Source: Hyalella azteca
Lineage: Eukaryota > Arthropoda > Malacostraca > Amphipoda > Hyalellidae
Assembly: GCF_000764305.2 (NCBI RefSeq)
Contig: NW_025939252.1
Location: 2,230 to 66,229, forward strand
Direction: 5' to 3'
DNA: 64,000 bases
The notes under the pieces were generated by a model. It ran no database searches, was not told where the DNA came from, and saw only the letters and a program-made list of their open reading frames with translations. Each line of letters starts with the position of its first letter. The stretch's first letter is position 1. Both the position numbers and the translations under genes were made by a program. Below, piece after piece: positions 46,436 through 57,314 of this stretch.

Positions 46436-48442
46436 GGACATCGTTCCTAAATGTTAGTGTGTGGCAGTAATGCGGTGGTTGCGAGATAAGCATGACATGG
46501 AGTGTCACATATCGAACTAGAGAGCGATTGAAGAACTTCATTGTTTGATCGTAGATAAGATAAAGATGATGATAGCAGCGGCGTCACGAGCCTGGGAACG
46601 GCGACCATGTCTTTGTTGGCGCGTATGTGCAGACGCATGACGATTGTCGTCTACTTTTTAGGACCGACGCTGAAAATGTTACCCTTTTATGCGATGATGT
46701 CCGCAAGCCTTTTGGATTTTAAATTTTACAATATAATTTGAAAATTACACTTAACACTTTTTTAACTTCGATGGTTATCACAGCGTTCTCAAGAAAATAT
46801 AATTGAACCTCTGCAACCTACTCGTGCCTTTTGGTTATCAAACATATGTATATTAGTATAAGGAATTCAGATAATATCCCGCTCAGAGCTAGTTGTGCAG
46901 TATAAAGCTTTTACCGTCCTCCGAAACTACAAACTACGCCACATCTTTCTGGTCTCAAAATAAATAAGTTGTTCACGCTGCAAGATTAATTAAGATTAAG
47001 TTAACTTACCTCTTAACGAGTATTCACGTGAAATGCGCGCTATGTGTTGATGTTATTCGATCGTTTATTCCGGGAAAATGACTGCTAGCTAAATTACTTT
47101 GTGAAAACTTGCTTCCCATCGCATAATAATAAATTACATGCAAAAAATTAATTTAAAGGAATACAAATTTAAACGAATTACTCATTCTGATCGTTCCGAC
47201 AATATAAATTAAATATTATTAAATACAATACCTTCGCGTAATAAGCAAAGGTAATGTTCTCACGCGTGTGAGTAGGATGACCAATTATTATTATTATTAT
47301 TTAGAGTACAGTTCAGCTTACAAGCTGCCTTGTTCCCTCAATGGAGATCATAAAATTTAAAGACAAATGCATGGTACATCGATCATTATCCTTCTTGCAG
47401 GGGCCGCCAAAAAATTAAATCTTTTTGAAATACTTTAACGGGAAATAAATTACCGTTTTTCATAATTCTAGGTCGAGTGTGAAAAAAGTCATTGAAAAAT
47501 ATTCATAAAAAGTTTGCAGTTTGTGAATTAAGTTTTTATATGAAATTGAGTCCGTGGAAAGTGACCCTGTCGCTTCTGAGAAACTGATCTGCCCAGACAC
47601 TTGGCCTCTCGCAAACAGTAATCGCTATATTACATGTGCTTTGTTAATGCCTTTAATTATTTTCTGTAAGCATATGTTCATTAATATTAGGGCACAGAAT
47701 AGAGCTTTTGAGTAATTTTTTTTCAGAAATAAAACGTATGAATAATTCGGTGCCCTTCACGTTCATTTGTCTTGCATACATCTGACCTTCAGACCTTATT
47801 CTGCTTAGGGCAAGTTGAGTATAACCTGTTACATATTCATTGCTTTTCTATCTATTTTCCTTGCTAAAATTCCTGTTAGATGGCCTTCATTTTCTAATCT
47901 ATTTATAATAATATTTTCCCTATTACATGTCCCATTTTTCCTACCTATTTACTCTTCTAATTTACCTATTTCAGGCATATATTTTTTCACCGTGCTTACC
48001 TGTTGCATGCACTTTATTTTCAATACTTTATATATCACCTTTTACACCCGTGCACCCTATTCCCTTCGCCCAGCATTTTCCGTCCCATAATCAATTTCCC
48101 GACGTGACTCCTCACTCGAGTAAATGTTCGTCATGAATACCGCTAAAAAAACTCCCTCTTCGTCCATTAATCACGAACATGCGCCTGAAATTCCCTGCTC
48201 TCATCGCGATTTTAAACGAGGTATAAGAGGCAATTTATCTCCGGGCGCGTTTCTCAATTTAACGGCAAGTTTTCTCTTCGTTTCTTTGGTCGCGGTCGGT
48301 AATTGAATTTGAAGGCGTTAGATGAGGGAACCTGCCCCGCAAGATCTTCTTTGTTCTGCGGCTAGGAGTCAAAAGCGCCATAAAATGACGCAAAACTGCA
48401 TACGCTTCTGACCCTGTCATGACGCCCGCCCTCTGCCACGAA
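46436..48442. other. No gene recognised
   Basis: AT-rich. The + frame at 47815-48090 is F/L/I-rich because the strand is T/C-rich. Frames at 48124-48306 (+) and 48259-48477 (-) overlap and cannot be assigned. Confidence 0.45.
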
Positions 48443-48528
48443 TGTCTGTCCGTCTGTCCGTCCGTCCGTGACCTCAAGTTTTCGTCGACGAGAAAATGTG
48501 CTCTCTGTCACTCACTGCAGTGAGTACT
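48443..48528 (-). repeat. Dispersed repeat with 16 bp palindrome, copy 2 (inverted)
   Basis: Reading the - strand: GTACTCACTGCAGTGAGTGA, CAGAGAGCACATTTTCTCGT, CGACGAAAACTTGAGGTCAC, GGACGGACGGACAGACGGAC. It matches 31631-31714 closely in reverse orientation. Confidence 0.9.
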
Positions 48529-49498
48529 GAGTTATATTTTTTGATACATGCCTTAATGTATGCCTTCTTTTTCTTGACATCCCCCGACTTTCCCCTTTCC
48601 CTCTATGCACGTACCTCAACATTTGCCTCCGTTGTCTGTACTGGTGTTTATATTGCCTGTACCTGATTTTATTAGTTGTATTTTTGCTGTGTTTCAATTT
48701 CACTTATGCCCAACTTGTCTGGCATGACAACAACGCTGCTTGCTCGGCCACGCGAGGCATGCCCATGAGCTATCGTACGTCACTTGGCTATGCGTGCCAT
48801 GTTGAGCATCCCATGGCTCTTGCTTGCGATTAATTGCATCGTGTACTGATTTTTTGTGAGATTCATGCACGGAATTGCATATCTGTGTTCGCTCAATTGA
48901 ATTTACCCACAATGATTACCCAGGCGTGTCGTGTCCAAGCAAAGAGATTTTTGGCATCCGAGAAATGCATGCATGGTTACTTTCATATATTAACGGCCTA
49001 AAGGATATTTGCGACAGTTGTCCATATAATGACGTCTTCACGGTATTAATTATTGTGTTTTTTTTCAAGCGAAGGGACTTTTGATTCAAAAAATTGAGTT
49101 GCTCACAGAATATTTATAACTTTTTAGGACTCTGAATTATTTTCTATTCAGCGGTACATTAAAGAATCTTCTCATGCAAAACATTACATTATAATGTGAT
49201 TTCTAAAATTATAGCCATAACTCAGAATCGAAAAATCGACATTTGCAAAACAACTGCAAAATGGCACATATTTCGAGTATATTTATTTAGAAAATATGAA
49301 AAAATTAAGTTCATAAAACATAGGCTCGAAACCTGACACACACGATTCAAGTTTATTTGTCATTAAATACGCAAGCTCTGCGATTATTTTGAAATTCTGC
49401 TCATGTTTAAAATTCATTGAACAAATTTTGTTGCTTTAAAATGTTTGCTTATTTAATGATTTTAGAACGAATCGAAAATTCGTCAGGAATCAAATTCA
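48529..49498. other. No gene recognised
   Basis: AT-rich sequence; a - strand frame at 48700-48912 is of chance length. Confidence 0.5.
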
Positions 49499-49665
49499 TG
49501 ACGCGCTCTTGAACATGGCGTCTAAACGTGACACGGATACTCGAGGCGACTTCTCGCCGTCTTTTTATGCGCACTCTCTTTGTTCTTGAGCCAGACGTAC
49601 GCGCGGGCGTCATTCCTTGCGCATTTTGCTGCGTTGCATCCCAAAGCTTGGCGCATTCTGAGCGT
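49499..49665. promoter_or_regulatory. CpG-dense patch, possible regulatory region
   Basis: About 19 CpG dinucleotides in 165 bp, far above the AT-rich flanks, including ACGTACGCGCGGGCGTC. An ATG in good context (GAACATGG at about 49514) opens a 24-residue frame, MASKRDTDTRGDFSPS onward, then stops. It could be a promoter or first-exon region of an unseen gene; it could equally be a relic. Confidence 0.2.
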
Positions 49666-50337
49666 TCATTTCATTTGTGAAAGTTAAAAATAGAGTAAAA
49701 AGTCTTTCGTTTAATTGTTTCGTTTGTTAAAATGGAGTAAAAAGTCTTCTCATTATTCCAGAACTTTTATTTCTTTGCGACTCTGTTTCTCGTTAGTTTT
49801 TTATATTCAATTATATAATTATGTTTCATTTGCATTTGCATGCTTCTTAATTAGAGCAAATAACGATGTTATTCACATTTTATTCACTCTTGTCAGAAAT
49901 TTAGATATCATGCTTAGCTTGTCCTTGCTGAAAACTATATTATTATTGTGTATTTACGATGTTTTAAAGGGTTTCGTACATCAATATAATCGTAAAATTT
50001 CTGTCTAATTCGATGTTTTTTATTTCAACAGGTGAGTATGCGTTGCTGTGAACATGGTCTTAACAACAGATGAGTATTATTAATTGTTTAATATATAAGG
50101 GGTGAGAACAGCGCTACCCAGATGCTTCTCCGCCATGCATTGAAGTCTCCTAAAGCCATTCCTAGTGTAGATCTATTGCATCTGACGTCGCTTACTGTTC
50201 TCTTTATTTAAATCTGAGCCTGAATTTGACTGGACTATTAGATGAGAGCCATTGACCCATATCGGATTGCATAGGTGCAATTGTACCTGAACTCTATACG
50301 TTTCTAACGCTGTAAAATTAGACAGTCGTACGTTAAA
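49666..50337. other. No gene recognised
   Basis: T-rich + strand; the 97-residue frame at 49715-50008 is F/L/I-rich from composition. Confidence 0.5.
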
Positions 50338-50486
50338 CATGTACAAGGTTAAACTTGTACAAGGTTAAACATGTACAAGGTTAAACATGTACAAGGTTAA
50401 ACATGTACAAGGTTAAACATGTACAAGGTTAAACATGTACAGGGTTAAACATGTACAAGGTTAAACATGTACAAGATTAAACATGT
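50338..50486. repeat. Minisatellite, 16 bp unit, about 9 copies
   Basis: ACATGTACAAGGTTAA repeats almost without change (one ACTTGTACAAGG, one TACAGGG, one TACAAGA). ACATGT and TGTACA are self-complementary, giving a closely spaced palindrome series. Confidence 0.97.
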
Positions 50487-50824
50487 TCTCAATGCGTTGA
50501 AAATCGCTGTTCATTCTAAGATGACTCAAAGGACATGAGCGAAGCCAAGCGAGGATGTCGTACGGCAGCTGCAAGGTTTGTGTTGCTGGGCGTGTCACAT
50601 TCCAGAGGCCTGATGGAGAGCTAAGCTTTGGTCTCGTTAAAGAAGCTGGCTTTGTCGTCTGCCGTCAGTAGCTGCACCTTCCATGGACCTTCCAGCGTAG
50701 CACGGTAGCAGCTTGTCTTGATTGAAGCATGCGTCGCTGAAGTAAATCAAGTTGATCCGTAGTTGCTTGAAAGAAAAGTTTAAGCAAAAAATTATTTTTT
50801 GAGGCGCATAAGGTTGGTTGGTCT

Positions 50825-50990
50825 TATGTTTTTTTATTGTGAAATATTTCTTTAAATTGTTACCGTATTCGATCACTGCGTACTTTTCAGCCTTCCATAA
50901 AAATGTTACCGTACTCAATGGTTATTTTTCAGCCTTCCATACAAATTGTCCGTGTTGGTATGTGTCTGGATGTTTGGATCTAAATATTTT
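50825..50990 (+). repeat. Dispersed repeat pair, copy 1, with internal duplication
   Basis: TTTTTCAGCCTTCCATA…AATGTTACCGTACTC and a second TTTTTCAGCCTTCCATACAA about 42 bp later, then TGTTGGTATGTGTCTGGATG and TTTGGATCTAAATATTTTTG. A diverged relative lies at 53545-53665. Confidence 0.7.
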
Positions 50991-50999
50991 TGGGGTTCT

Positions 51000-52276
51000 C
51001 ATGCCAGCAGCACGCACACCGCTTATCTCTTAGGAAATTGGATGAAGTTCATTTTTTATAATTATTATCGATAAAGTTAAAACGCAAGTTATGTATCGTT
51101 TAAAACGTATAATTGAGATGTTTCTAGATGTTCATTTTGCAGTCGAGAAGTTTACGTTTCGCTTATCCTTAAGAAAATTAAAATTATTTACTTCCAAGCT
51201 TCGTCCTGTGAAATATTAAGAAATGTATGCTGAAAGCCAACCTCTTGTACATATGTCTAGTCACTGAAAATAATTCACAAGTTTTTCAGATACACATATC
51301 AGATGAAACTTCGCCATCACAAATAGCCCCTCAAGTGATAGCATCTTGGCATATACGTGATCCCGGCTGAGCTTTTTTTTTCTTGAAGATATTTTCAAAG
51401 ATATTCTTCTGAGTTACTCCTTTGGAGAACTGACGCTATCTATACTGTGTTTGACGGCTAAAGAGCTGCTAATGTAGTTGTATTATCTTGTCATCTTCAC
51501 TGACACGCTCATGCATCGCCTTTGAGAGGCGCGAGCCTGTTCATTGTGTATACGTGGTGATCCCATCAGGTGGTGCGAGGGCTTTAGATTCGCCATGCTT
51601 TACCGTCGTCGTGAAAATGTGAAAATAAATTTACATATGAAGAAAAGTACTCAAAAAAGTTCTGGGTATTCAAATTGTAACTATCAACTTTAATTGATCG
51701 GTACAAGATTCGTGAAGGAAGTCGCTCTTGATGCACTGATCGAAGGCTGTAACAATAATACTTCTCCCAACACATGCACTTATTCTTTATTAGCTATAAG
51801 ACTCGAAATCACATCTTGCGACGCAGTCACCGTGTACCAAAATGCTTTCAAATGATGAAGCAAGAGTTAGCACTGAGTCCCATGGTCTATGGATACCTTG
51901 ACAGTAGTCGTTTTATTTGTAACTATTTTTTTTTTGTAACTGTTCACCATCAGCAGACAAGAGGTAACGCTCTGCCTAGGATACATTGACCGGTGTCGAT
52001 GCTATTCGTATGTTAAAGCCTGGTAACGAGTTATATTCCGTATAGGCAGAGTGCTGAATAGAAATGGCTTCATGCGCATCTTGATCACTCGAGAAACATG
52101 CAAGACTTCGTAACAATTATACAAGTTTTATTGAAGTCCAGAGAATGCTTTTCACTTACAATTTTATTGTTTGTTGTTTTAATAAGTCGGAACTAATTAT
52201 CTTGCTGGCGCTTGGAGACTAAAAAGCAGATACCAAATGACACTGTAATAGAATACGACGTTTCACTCTGACTCAG
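51000..52276. other. No gene recognised
   Basis: AT-rich with chance frames at 51584-51989. Confidence 0.5.
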
Positions 52277-52476
52277 CATCCATCGATACTGACGACGATG
52301 TGGATGACCGTTCAATGTATGCCAACGCTGCCACTCGAAGTGGCTCTCGAGTTCGAATGTGCAGTCAATGTGTATATACGAATGTAGACATTGTCCGTGG
52401 CTCCGATGACCGCTCGTGCCATGCAAATGCCGCCACTTGGGTCACCGTTTGGATAATGCATGCCGAAAGCCATTGA
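52277..52476 (+). CDS. Possible exon with internal protein-level repeat
   Basis: After a pyrimidine-rich acceptor GTTTCACTCTGACTCAG (ending 52276) a frame runs to TGA at 52474-52476. It encodes SIDTDDDVDDRSMYANAATR, later CVYTNVDIVRGSDDRSCHAN, then AATWVTVWIM. The segment DDRS-x2-ANAAT occurs twice, exactly 102 bp (34 codons) apart. Between the two copies the R, S, A, N and A codons differ only at third positions. That pattern hints at selection on protein. Overlapping - strand frames exist. No family recognised. Confidence 0.27.
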
Positions 52477-53544
52477 GTTTTTATTCTACTAAAATAATGA
52501 ATAATGACTCGGAGTCGTGTAGGTTCTTTAGTGAACCCTTCATTATCTGTATACACCAGTCCAAGTGCAGTACAGGTAAATCGGAGTCAATGTATGACGC
52601 AACGAATTATCTAATTGGTGATTTTATGACAAGTGATTTATCACCTCGATTACCATAATTTCTTGCAGGATTTAGGTAAAGAAATAAGTTGTTAACATTC
52701 TTTACTGAGAAACATGCCGCTGCGTCCCCCTTAAATTATATTATATGTGAATAAAGAACGCATATGAAGGAACTAAAACGTATGTGAAAAAGTATAAAAT
52801 GTACATTTTTGGCAGCTCATGTGAAGGAACTTGAGAAAGAGGAGAAACGATCACATCTACTGGGAGGCTAAATTGGTGCCTGTTTCCATGCTATCGTTGA
52901 AAATTTCTATCAATAAATTAGTTCACATGGAGAGTTTGTATTACGTATACCATGCTATGTTAGATTTTTTGAAGGAAGAAAGGATAAAAATCAACTTTGA
53001 GCAAAGTCGAATCCCACCACGCATCTCATGTTGAAATAACGCCGAATAACCGTTGCTTATGGAAATATATTTTTAATCGCCGTTGTTTCAATGTCGATTA
53101 GAAGGATTATATATGAACGCCCTTTTCGGCTTTCTAAAAAATAATTCAGTGAACTATAACATTATAGTTATGAACTCAAATTATTTACATTAAATGTACA
53201 AATAAATGTTGTCACTACGTCGGTATAGTATTATTCTTCGTGTGTGTGCGCGACTCGTATGTTATTTCACATAACGCTGATTGTTGCTGTTGAAAGTTGA
53301 AGGTTCATGTAAGGAGTTACGGGTCCTTTAGAGGTGCTTGCTGGACGCTGTAATGACTCGTCTCGCCTTACATGTTCGTTACTATGGGCATGGATGACGT
53401 GTTTACTTCGAGCGGTGTCACCAGTTCCGTATACAAATTTATCTTCAAAACAATTCTTTGTGGCTTAGAAATTAAGAAAATTCGCAGTCGCAAGAAAGAA
53501 AGGTTATGCATTTGGCAATAGATTATTTTTTCAGACAAATAAGG
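52477..53544. other. No gene recognised
   Basis: AT-rich; frames of chance length at 52831-53034. Confidence 0.5.
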
Positions 53545-53665
53545 TTTGTTTCTTTTATTTTTTCAGTGAAAATTGTTACTCTACTTGCTGTTTTTTTTAG
53601 CCACCCCTAAAAAATGTTCCGTGTCGGGATGCGTATGGCTGCACGAATCTAAATACTCTTGCTTG
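53545..53665 (+). repeat. Dispersed repeat pair, copy 2
   Basis: TTTTTTTTAGCCACCCCTAA, AAATGTTCCGTGTCGGGATG, CGTATGGCTGCACGAATCTA and AATACTC align in order with 50825-50990, at moderate identity and with fewer internal repeats. Confidence 0.6.
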
Positions 53666-54069
53666 TTGATATCGTTAACAAAAACATCAATGCTGATTAA
53701 AATTTTAAGGCGCAATTGAATTTCAAATCATTCACAGCCTGGTGTCAATGTAGGCCTACTGCTAGCCACACGTCATTGGTTTTATTCGTTGTGATCATCG
53801 ATGAAACAGACCCCTGTTGTTATTTTCAGTAGGCCGATTGGTAAGTGTTTATCAATAAGAATATCTACTCGATTTCCAGACCCGACACTTAATTAATCGT
53901 TGCATTAAAGCTGCCATCCAATTATTGTGGTTATTAACGTGACATATATTATTAGCGTGATGGAGGTATGACGTAATGATGCGTCATGCGCACACGCGCA
54001 ATGTCGCGCGTGTGCTCCATGCGGCTTGTGGGTGACGCGTGGCCACCGCCACGACCGGATGTACGTGAG

Positions 54070-54375
54070 AGCGTCACGCTAGCTCTGCGTGCTGTGGTGG
54101 GCTGCGTCACGCTAGCTCTGCGTGCTGTGGTGGGCTGCGTCACGCTAGCTCTGCGTGCTGTGGTGGGCTGCGTCACGCTAGCTCTGGGTGTTGTTGTGTG
54201 CTGCGTCACGCTAGCTCTGCGTGCTGTGGTGGGCTGCGTCACGCTAGCTCTGCGTGCTGTGGTGGGCTGCGTCACGTACATATACTTTACCTTCACGGTG
54301 GGCTGCGTCACGCATCACGTATACCTCTGCGTGCTGTGGCGGGCTGCGTCACGCTAGCTCTGCGTGCTGTGGTGA
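54070..54375. repeat. GC-rich minisatellite, 33 bp unit, about 9 copies
   Basis: GCGTCACGCTAGCTCTGCGT followed by GCTGTGGTGGGCT. One copy reads GGGTGTTGTTGTGTGCT, and an interruption (ACGTACATATACTTTACCTT) lies near 54275. As the unit is 11 codons with no stop, frames on both strands stay open (119-123 residues); these are artefacts. Confidence 0.97.
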
Positions 54376-54475
54376 CTGAGTCACGCTAAGATTGTTGATA
54401 GGAATTAATTCAAAGTGAAGTGCGCTTTTAGTTATATATTACTATTCGTACTATATGTATAGGAGTTTTAGTATT

Positions 54476-54657
54476 TTATATATATTCATCATTTTTATGT
54501 GTGATAGCTTCCCTGTTGTTTAACGCGCGCCGTCGTATTGAGCTATAAAGTTTAATGTCGTATTGACATTTATTCGATCGAACCACACGCGCATTGTCAC
54601 CCAGGGAATCTCTCACGATGCTCATAGACGGGAAATCCTTGAAACCACTTCTATTCC
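54476..54657 (-). CDS. Possible terminal exon, unknown protein
   Basis: On the - strand GTTGTATCTTTATATTTCAAG is a good acceptor ending at 54658. The following frame encodes NRSGFKDFPSMSIVRDSLGD, then NARVVRSNKCQYDIKLYSSI, and ends NREAITHKNDEYI before TAA at 54476-54478. The peptide has balanced composition and is not repeat-derived. No family recognised. Confidence 0.28.
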
Positions 54658-54689
54658 CTTGAAATATAAAGATACAACTCCGTGCGATC

Positions 54690-55060
54690 AATTAGTATAG
54701 GCAGTGTATTTGTACCAGTATATTAGCCACACAATAAAGATTTTTCGGCAGAGTAGGATGAATATTCTGTGTAGATTTGAATACCTAAAGCGCTGAAACA
54801 GCCGTGCGCTTTTGGTGCGAGTGAAATCACTTAAAAATGCGGCAGCCCTAAAACAAAGGGCGGCGCGAAGTGGCGTCTGTGTGAGAGTATTGAGTTGCAG
54901 CTCTCGAGTACCTGACTGGCGTGGAGGGAAGTGTTGTGGAGTGGCAGAGAGGAGAGGAGTGAGGAGTGGGAGGAAGGGGAGGAGGAGTGGGATGAGGGGC
55001 AAGGCCCTTACACCGTGAGAACCTTCGCTGAGGCGCATCCTTCTTGCACACACCTCCTCC
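54690..55060 (-). other. Long polypyrimidine tract on - strand, acceptor-like
   Basis: Read on the - strand, 55010-54930 is about 75 nt of almost pure C/T ending CACTTCCCTCCACGCCAG, a textbook acceptor shape. The frame after it (SGTRELQLNTLTQTPLRAAL onward) stays open to 54688 but becomes hydrophobic and AT-derived. Either a splice acceptor or simply a purine/pyrimidine tract. Confidence 0.3.
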
Positions 55061-55262
55061 TTCAGTGCTTCTTCTAGATCTAGAACCTAGAAGAACCTCT
55101 AGGTTCTTCACTGCTCTGATGCTTCTCTTCTAGATCCCTCTAGGATCTTCAATACTTTTGTGCTACTAGATCCCTCTATGTTCTTCCCTGCTTTGCTGCT
55201 TCTAGATCTCTCTAGTTTCTTCACTGCTTCGATGCATCTAGATCCTACAAGGATTTTCAATG
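55061..55262. repeat. Degenerate tandem repeat, about 44 bp unit, 4-5 copies
   Basis: TTCTAGATCYCTCTAGGTTC followed by TTCACTGCTYTGATGCTTC-like sequence; the first unit contains the palindromic TCTAGATCTAGA and AACCTAGAAGAACCTCTAGG. Confidence 0.88.
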
Positions 55263-55617
55263 TCCTTATATTGTTGTTTTTTTATTCCCTACTTTGCTTC
55301 GTATTCTTGGTTTTAAATGAGGCAGGTTTGCCGATATCTGTCCAATGAGGAATGATCTGCCACCAGATTGTGGCAGTCCGCCTCAAATGTGGCAATTGAG
55401 GCTGTGCCTGTCAGGCTGTAAAATGTAATTGATTTACTGAAACTGGATATAGTTGCCATGAGAATCAACATATTTTGTTGAATCAATGTATTATTTTATA
55501 TATTTTTATAAAGTAATTGCATTGCAGTTTCGTAGCGTTTCGAGTTCTCCTCAGATCATCCTGGAGTTTGTAAATGGTTGTTCATTTCTTAATTACGAAA
55601 ATACAACAAATTTATAG

Positions 55618-55908
55618 GGTCGCGGAGCGTGGATGGCCGCATTCGGTGAATCTATTCAATGCAATCTTCAGGTTAGCCAAATTTCTAAAGTTTCATTAAC
55701 TGTTGATCTAGTTTACATTCCTTGTCTTCCGCATTCCCCAGTCCTACAGGGAGACGACTTAGGTATGGCCGCGTCAAGCACTTCTTCTGTAATTCGATAT
55801 TCTCTTCAGTTTAAATTTTCTCCTACAGTTCCCTTGCTCCCAATATCAACTTTTTTTGTGCTGCCAGATGTCGCATCACAAGCTTACAAACGCTACTGGT
55901 GGATTTAA
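55618..55908 (+). CDS. Possible terminal exon, unknown protein
   Basis: A TAG at 55615-55617 is both an in-frame stop and a possible acceptor (ACAACAAATTTATAG). From 55618 the frame encodes GRGAWMAAFGESIQCNLQVS, then KVSLTVDLVYIPCLPHSPVL, and ends SQAYKRYWWI before TAA. Third codon positions are T-rich. The ATG at 55633 gives 91 residues. It overlaps an antisense frame (55823-56023) that also looks coding-like; at most one is likely real. No family recognised. Confidence 0.25.
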   Translation, partial: GRGAWMAAFGESIQCNLQVSQISKVSLTVDLVYIPCLPHSPVLQGDDLGMAASSTSSVIRYSLQFKFSPTVPLLPISTFFVLPDVASQAYKRYWWI

Positions 55909-56023
55909 CTCTACATCTGTTGATACTTGATAACGGATAAGAACCGTTATATCTTGCTGCAGTAGTGCTATTCGTAGCTATAAATGTGATAACAAGGGCT
56001 GTTGTCAGCCCAAAAATATTCAT
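55823..56023 (-). CDS. Possible small secreted protein or first exon
   Basis: ATG at 56021-56023 has an A at -3 (ATCATGA). The peptide begins MNIFGLTTALVITFIATNST then TAARYNGSYPLSSIN: a short polar start, a hydrophobic core of about 14 residues and small residues before a likely cleavage site near 22-23, which is a signal-peptide shape. It continues RCRVKSTSSVCKLVMRHLAA and stops at 66 residues. A donor GTTT|GTAAGC lies within, after the CRVKSTSSV segment, so it may be exon 1 of a longer precursor. The two cysteines could form a loop. No peptide hormone or toxin family is recognised. Confidence 0.25.
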   Translation of the reverse strand: MNIFGLTTALVITFIATNSTTAARYNGSYPLSSINRCRVKSTSSVCKLVMRHLAAQKKLILGAREL

Positions 56024-56289
56024 GATCCGTAATAAGGTTCCCGAGTCTCTGATTTTATCATTTAGAAATCTACGCACGCAAACTCAGTAAAATTAAATTG
56101 TTCATTAGAAACTCGTTATCATAAGTTTTAATTAAAATCATTGTGAGTTCAACATAATTTTCGTACTTAAAAATTTTAATTTTAAACGTCGGTTGCCGCG
56201 CATCCTGTAAAGAAGATACTTTACATATACTCTGCTGGTGTATATGTCTGAGCTCTATTAAATGTGTCGCGTATCATCTTTCGTTTCCC
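55910..56289. other. No further gene seen
   Basis: AT-rich apart from the antisense candidate described above. Confidence 0.45.
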
Positions 56290-56520
56290 TTAAATAATAT
56301 TAAATAACATTAAATTACCGAAATAAACAAATATCTTGAATTTTTGCATCAAATTCAAAATGTATGCTTGTTTAATATTAGTTTTTTCGTATCTGAGCTC
56401 TGAGTGCCGTACAGTAGCTTCTCCCCTTGAATTGTTATGGGATCGCTCCTGAACTAACCTTCCCCACAACCCTTCCATCCCCACCCCCTCTCCCCTCTCA
56501 CCCTCATCCTCGCCCGCCAT
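56290..56520 (-). CDS. Possible coding start, acidic/glycine-rich N terminus
   Basis: On the - strand CCCCTCAACTAATTCCTTGTCAG is a good acceptor just before GAGATGGCG, an ATG with G at -3 and +4. The frame reads MAGEDEGERGEGVGMEGLWG, then RLVQERSHNNSRGEATVRHS, then becomes AT-derived and stops. A donor-like GAGG|GTGAGA lies near the start. The purine-rich strand alone could produce the E/G-rich run, so this is weak. Confidence 0.2.
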   Translation of the reverse strand: MAGEDEGERGEGVGMEGLWGRLVQERSHNNSRGEATVRHSELRYEKTNIKQAYILNLMQKFKIFVYFGNLMLFNII

Positions 56521-57314
56521 CTCACTGACAAGGAATTAGTTGAGGGGAAATTTATGAGGCCTAAAAAACCAAAGAGGAATCCGGCAACCTCGGTGTAAGA
56601 TGAAGCCTGGGGAGGCTCCTAAAATACCACAACTTACAAGTAGAATAACAAGTAAAAGATGAAAGTTACGAGTTTTGTGCATTTTATTTAACATACGGCC
56701 GTTGATCCTGAAAATATACTCGTTTAGAACTGTAAAGCATTTTTGGAAGAACTAATCATTTCTGTTAAAAAATTTTTAGCTTCTGCATGGAATCTGCAGT
56801 AATATTCTTCATAACGCTAAAATTGAATGTTGGAAGAGTGCATCTTTACTCTTTGAGAGACTAAATTCATTCATGATGAGAATTATAAATGCAATTTAGT
56901 TCCTTTAAACTCATTCCACGTGGCCGTTTTAATTCCCGTTTCATTGGATAGTTATATATGTCGAGTGCGTCATTCTGTACAAATTATTTCTTGAAATTGT
57001 TCAAGGAAACGTAATTAATTAGCATCATCGATGTCTACTCTATACCGATCCGGTTACCCAATGCAGATAGCATTAGGCTAGTCCTCATCTACATATATAC
57101 GCCTGAATGCTGATGCTTAACTTAACTGATCGCGTCGGTGTGGTCATAAGTTATCCACAAGATTCCTGAAGCATTGCGGTACTTTCTCGCTTCGAGTTCA
57201 TTGCTTCTTGAATGCAACCAAAACAATCTAAAACATCTTGCTAATCAACCTATCATTGGACATGAACAGGTCCATGTAAAAATAGAAACAGCGCGTTTTT
57301 CGTACAAAAAATAC
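56521..57314. other. No gene recognised
   Basis: AT-rich sequence with no notable frame. Confidence 0.5.

Noticed and set aside
47815..48090. Multi-pass membrane protein fragment
   Set aside because: The F/L/I-rich frame follows from a T/C-rich strand; a second overlapping frame is similarly hydrophobic.
53952..54389. Proteins of 119-123 residues on both strands
   Set aside because: Both derive from the 33 bp array, which has no stop codon in several phases on either strand.
55823..56023. Calcitonin- or allatostatin-like peptide precursor
   Set aside because: A signal-like start and two cysteines are not enough; cysteine spacing and flanking processing sites do not match a family I can name.
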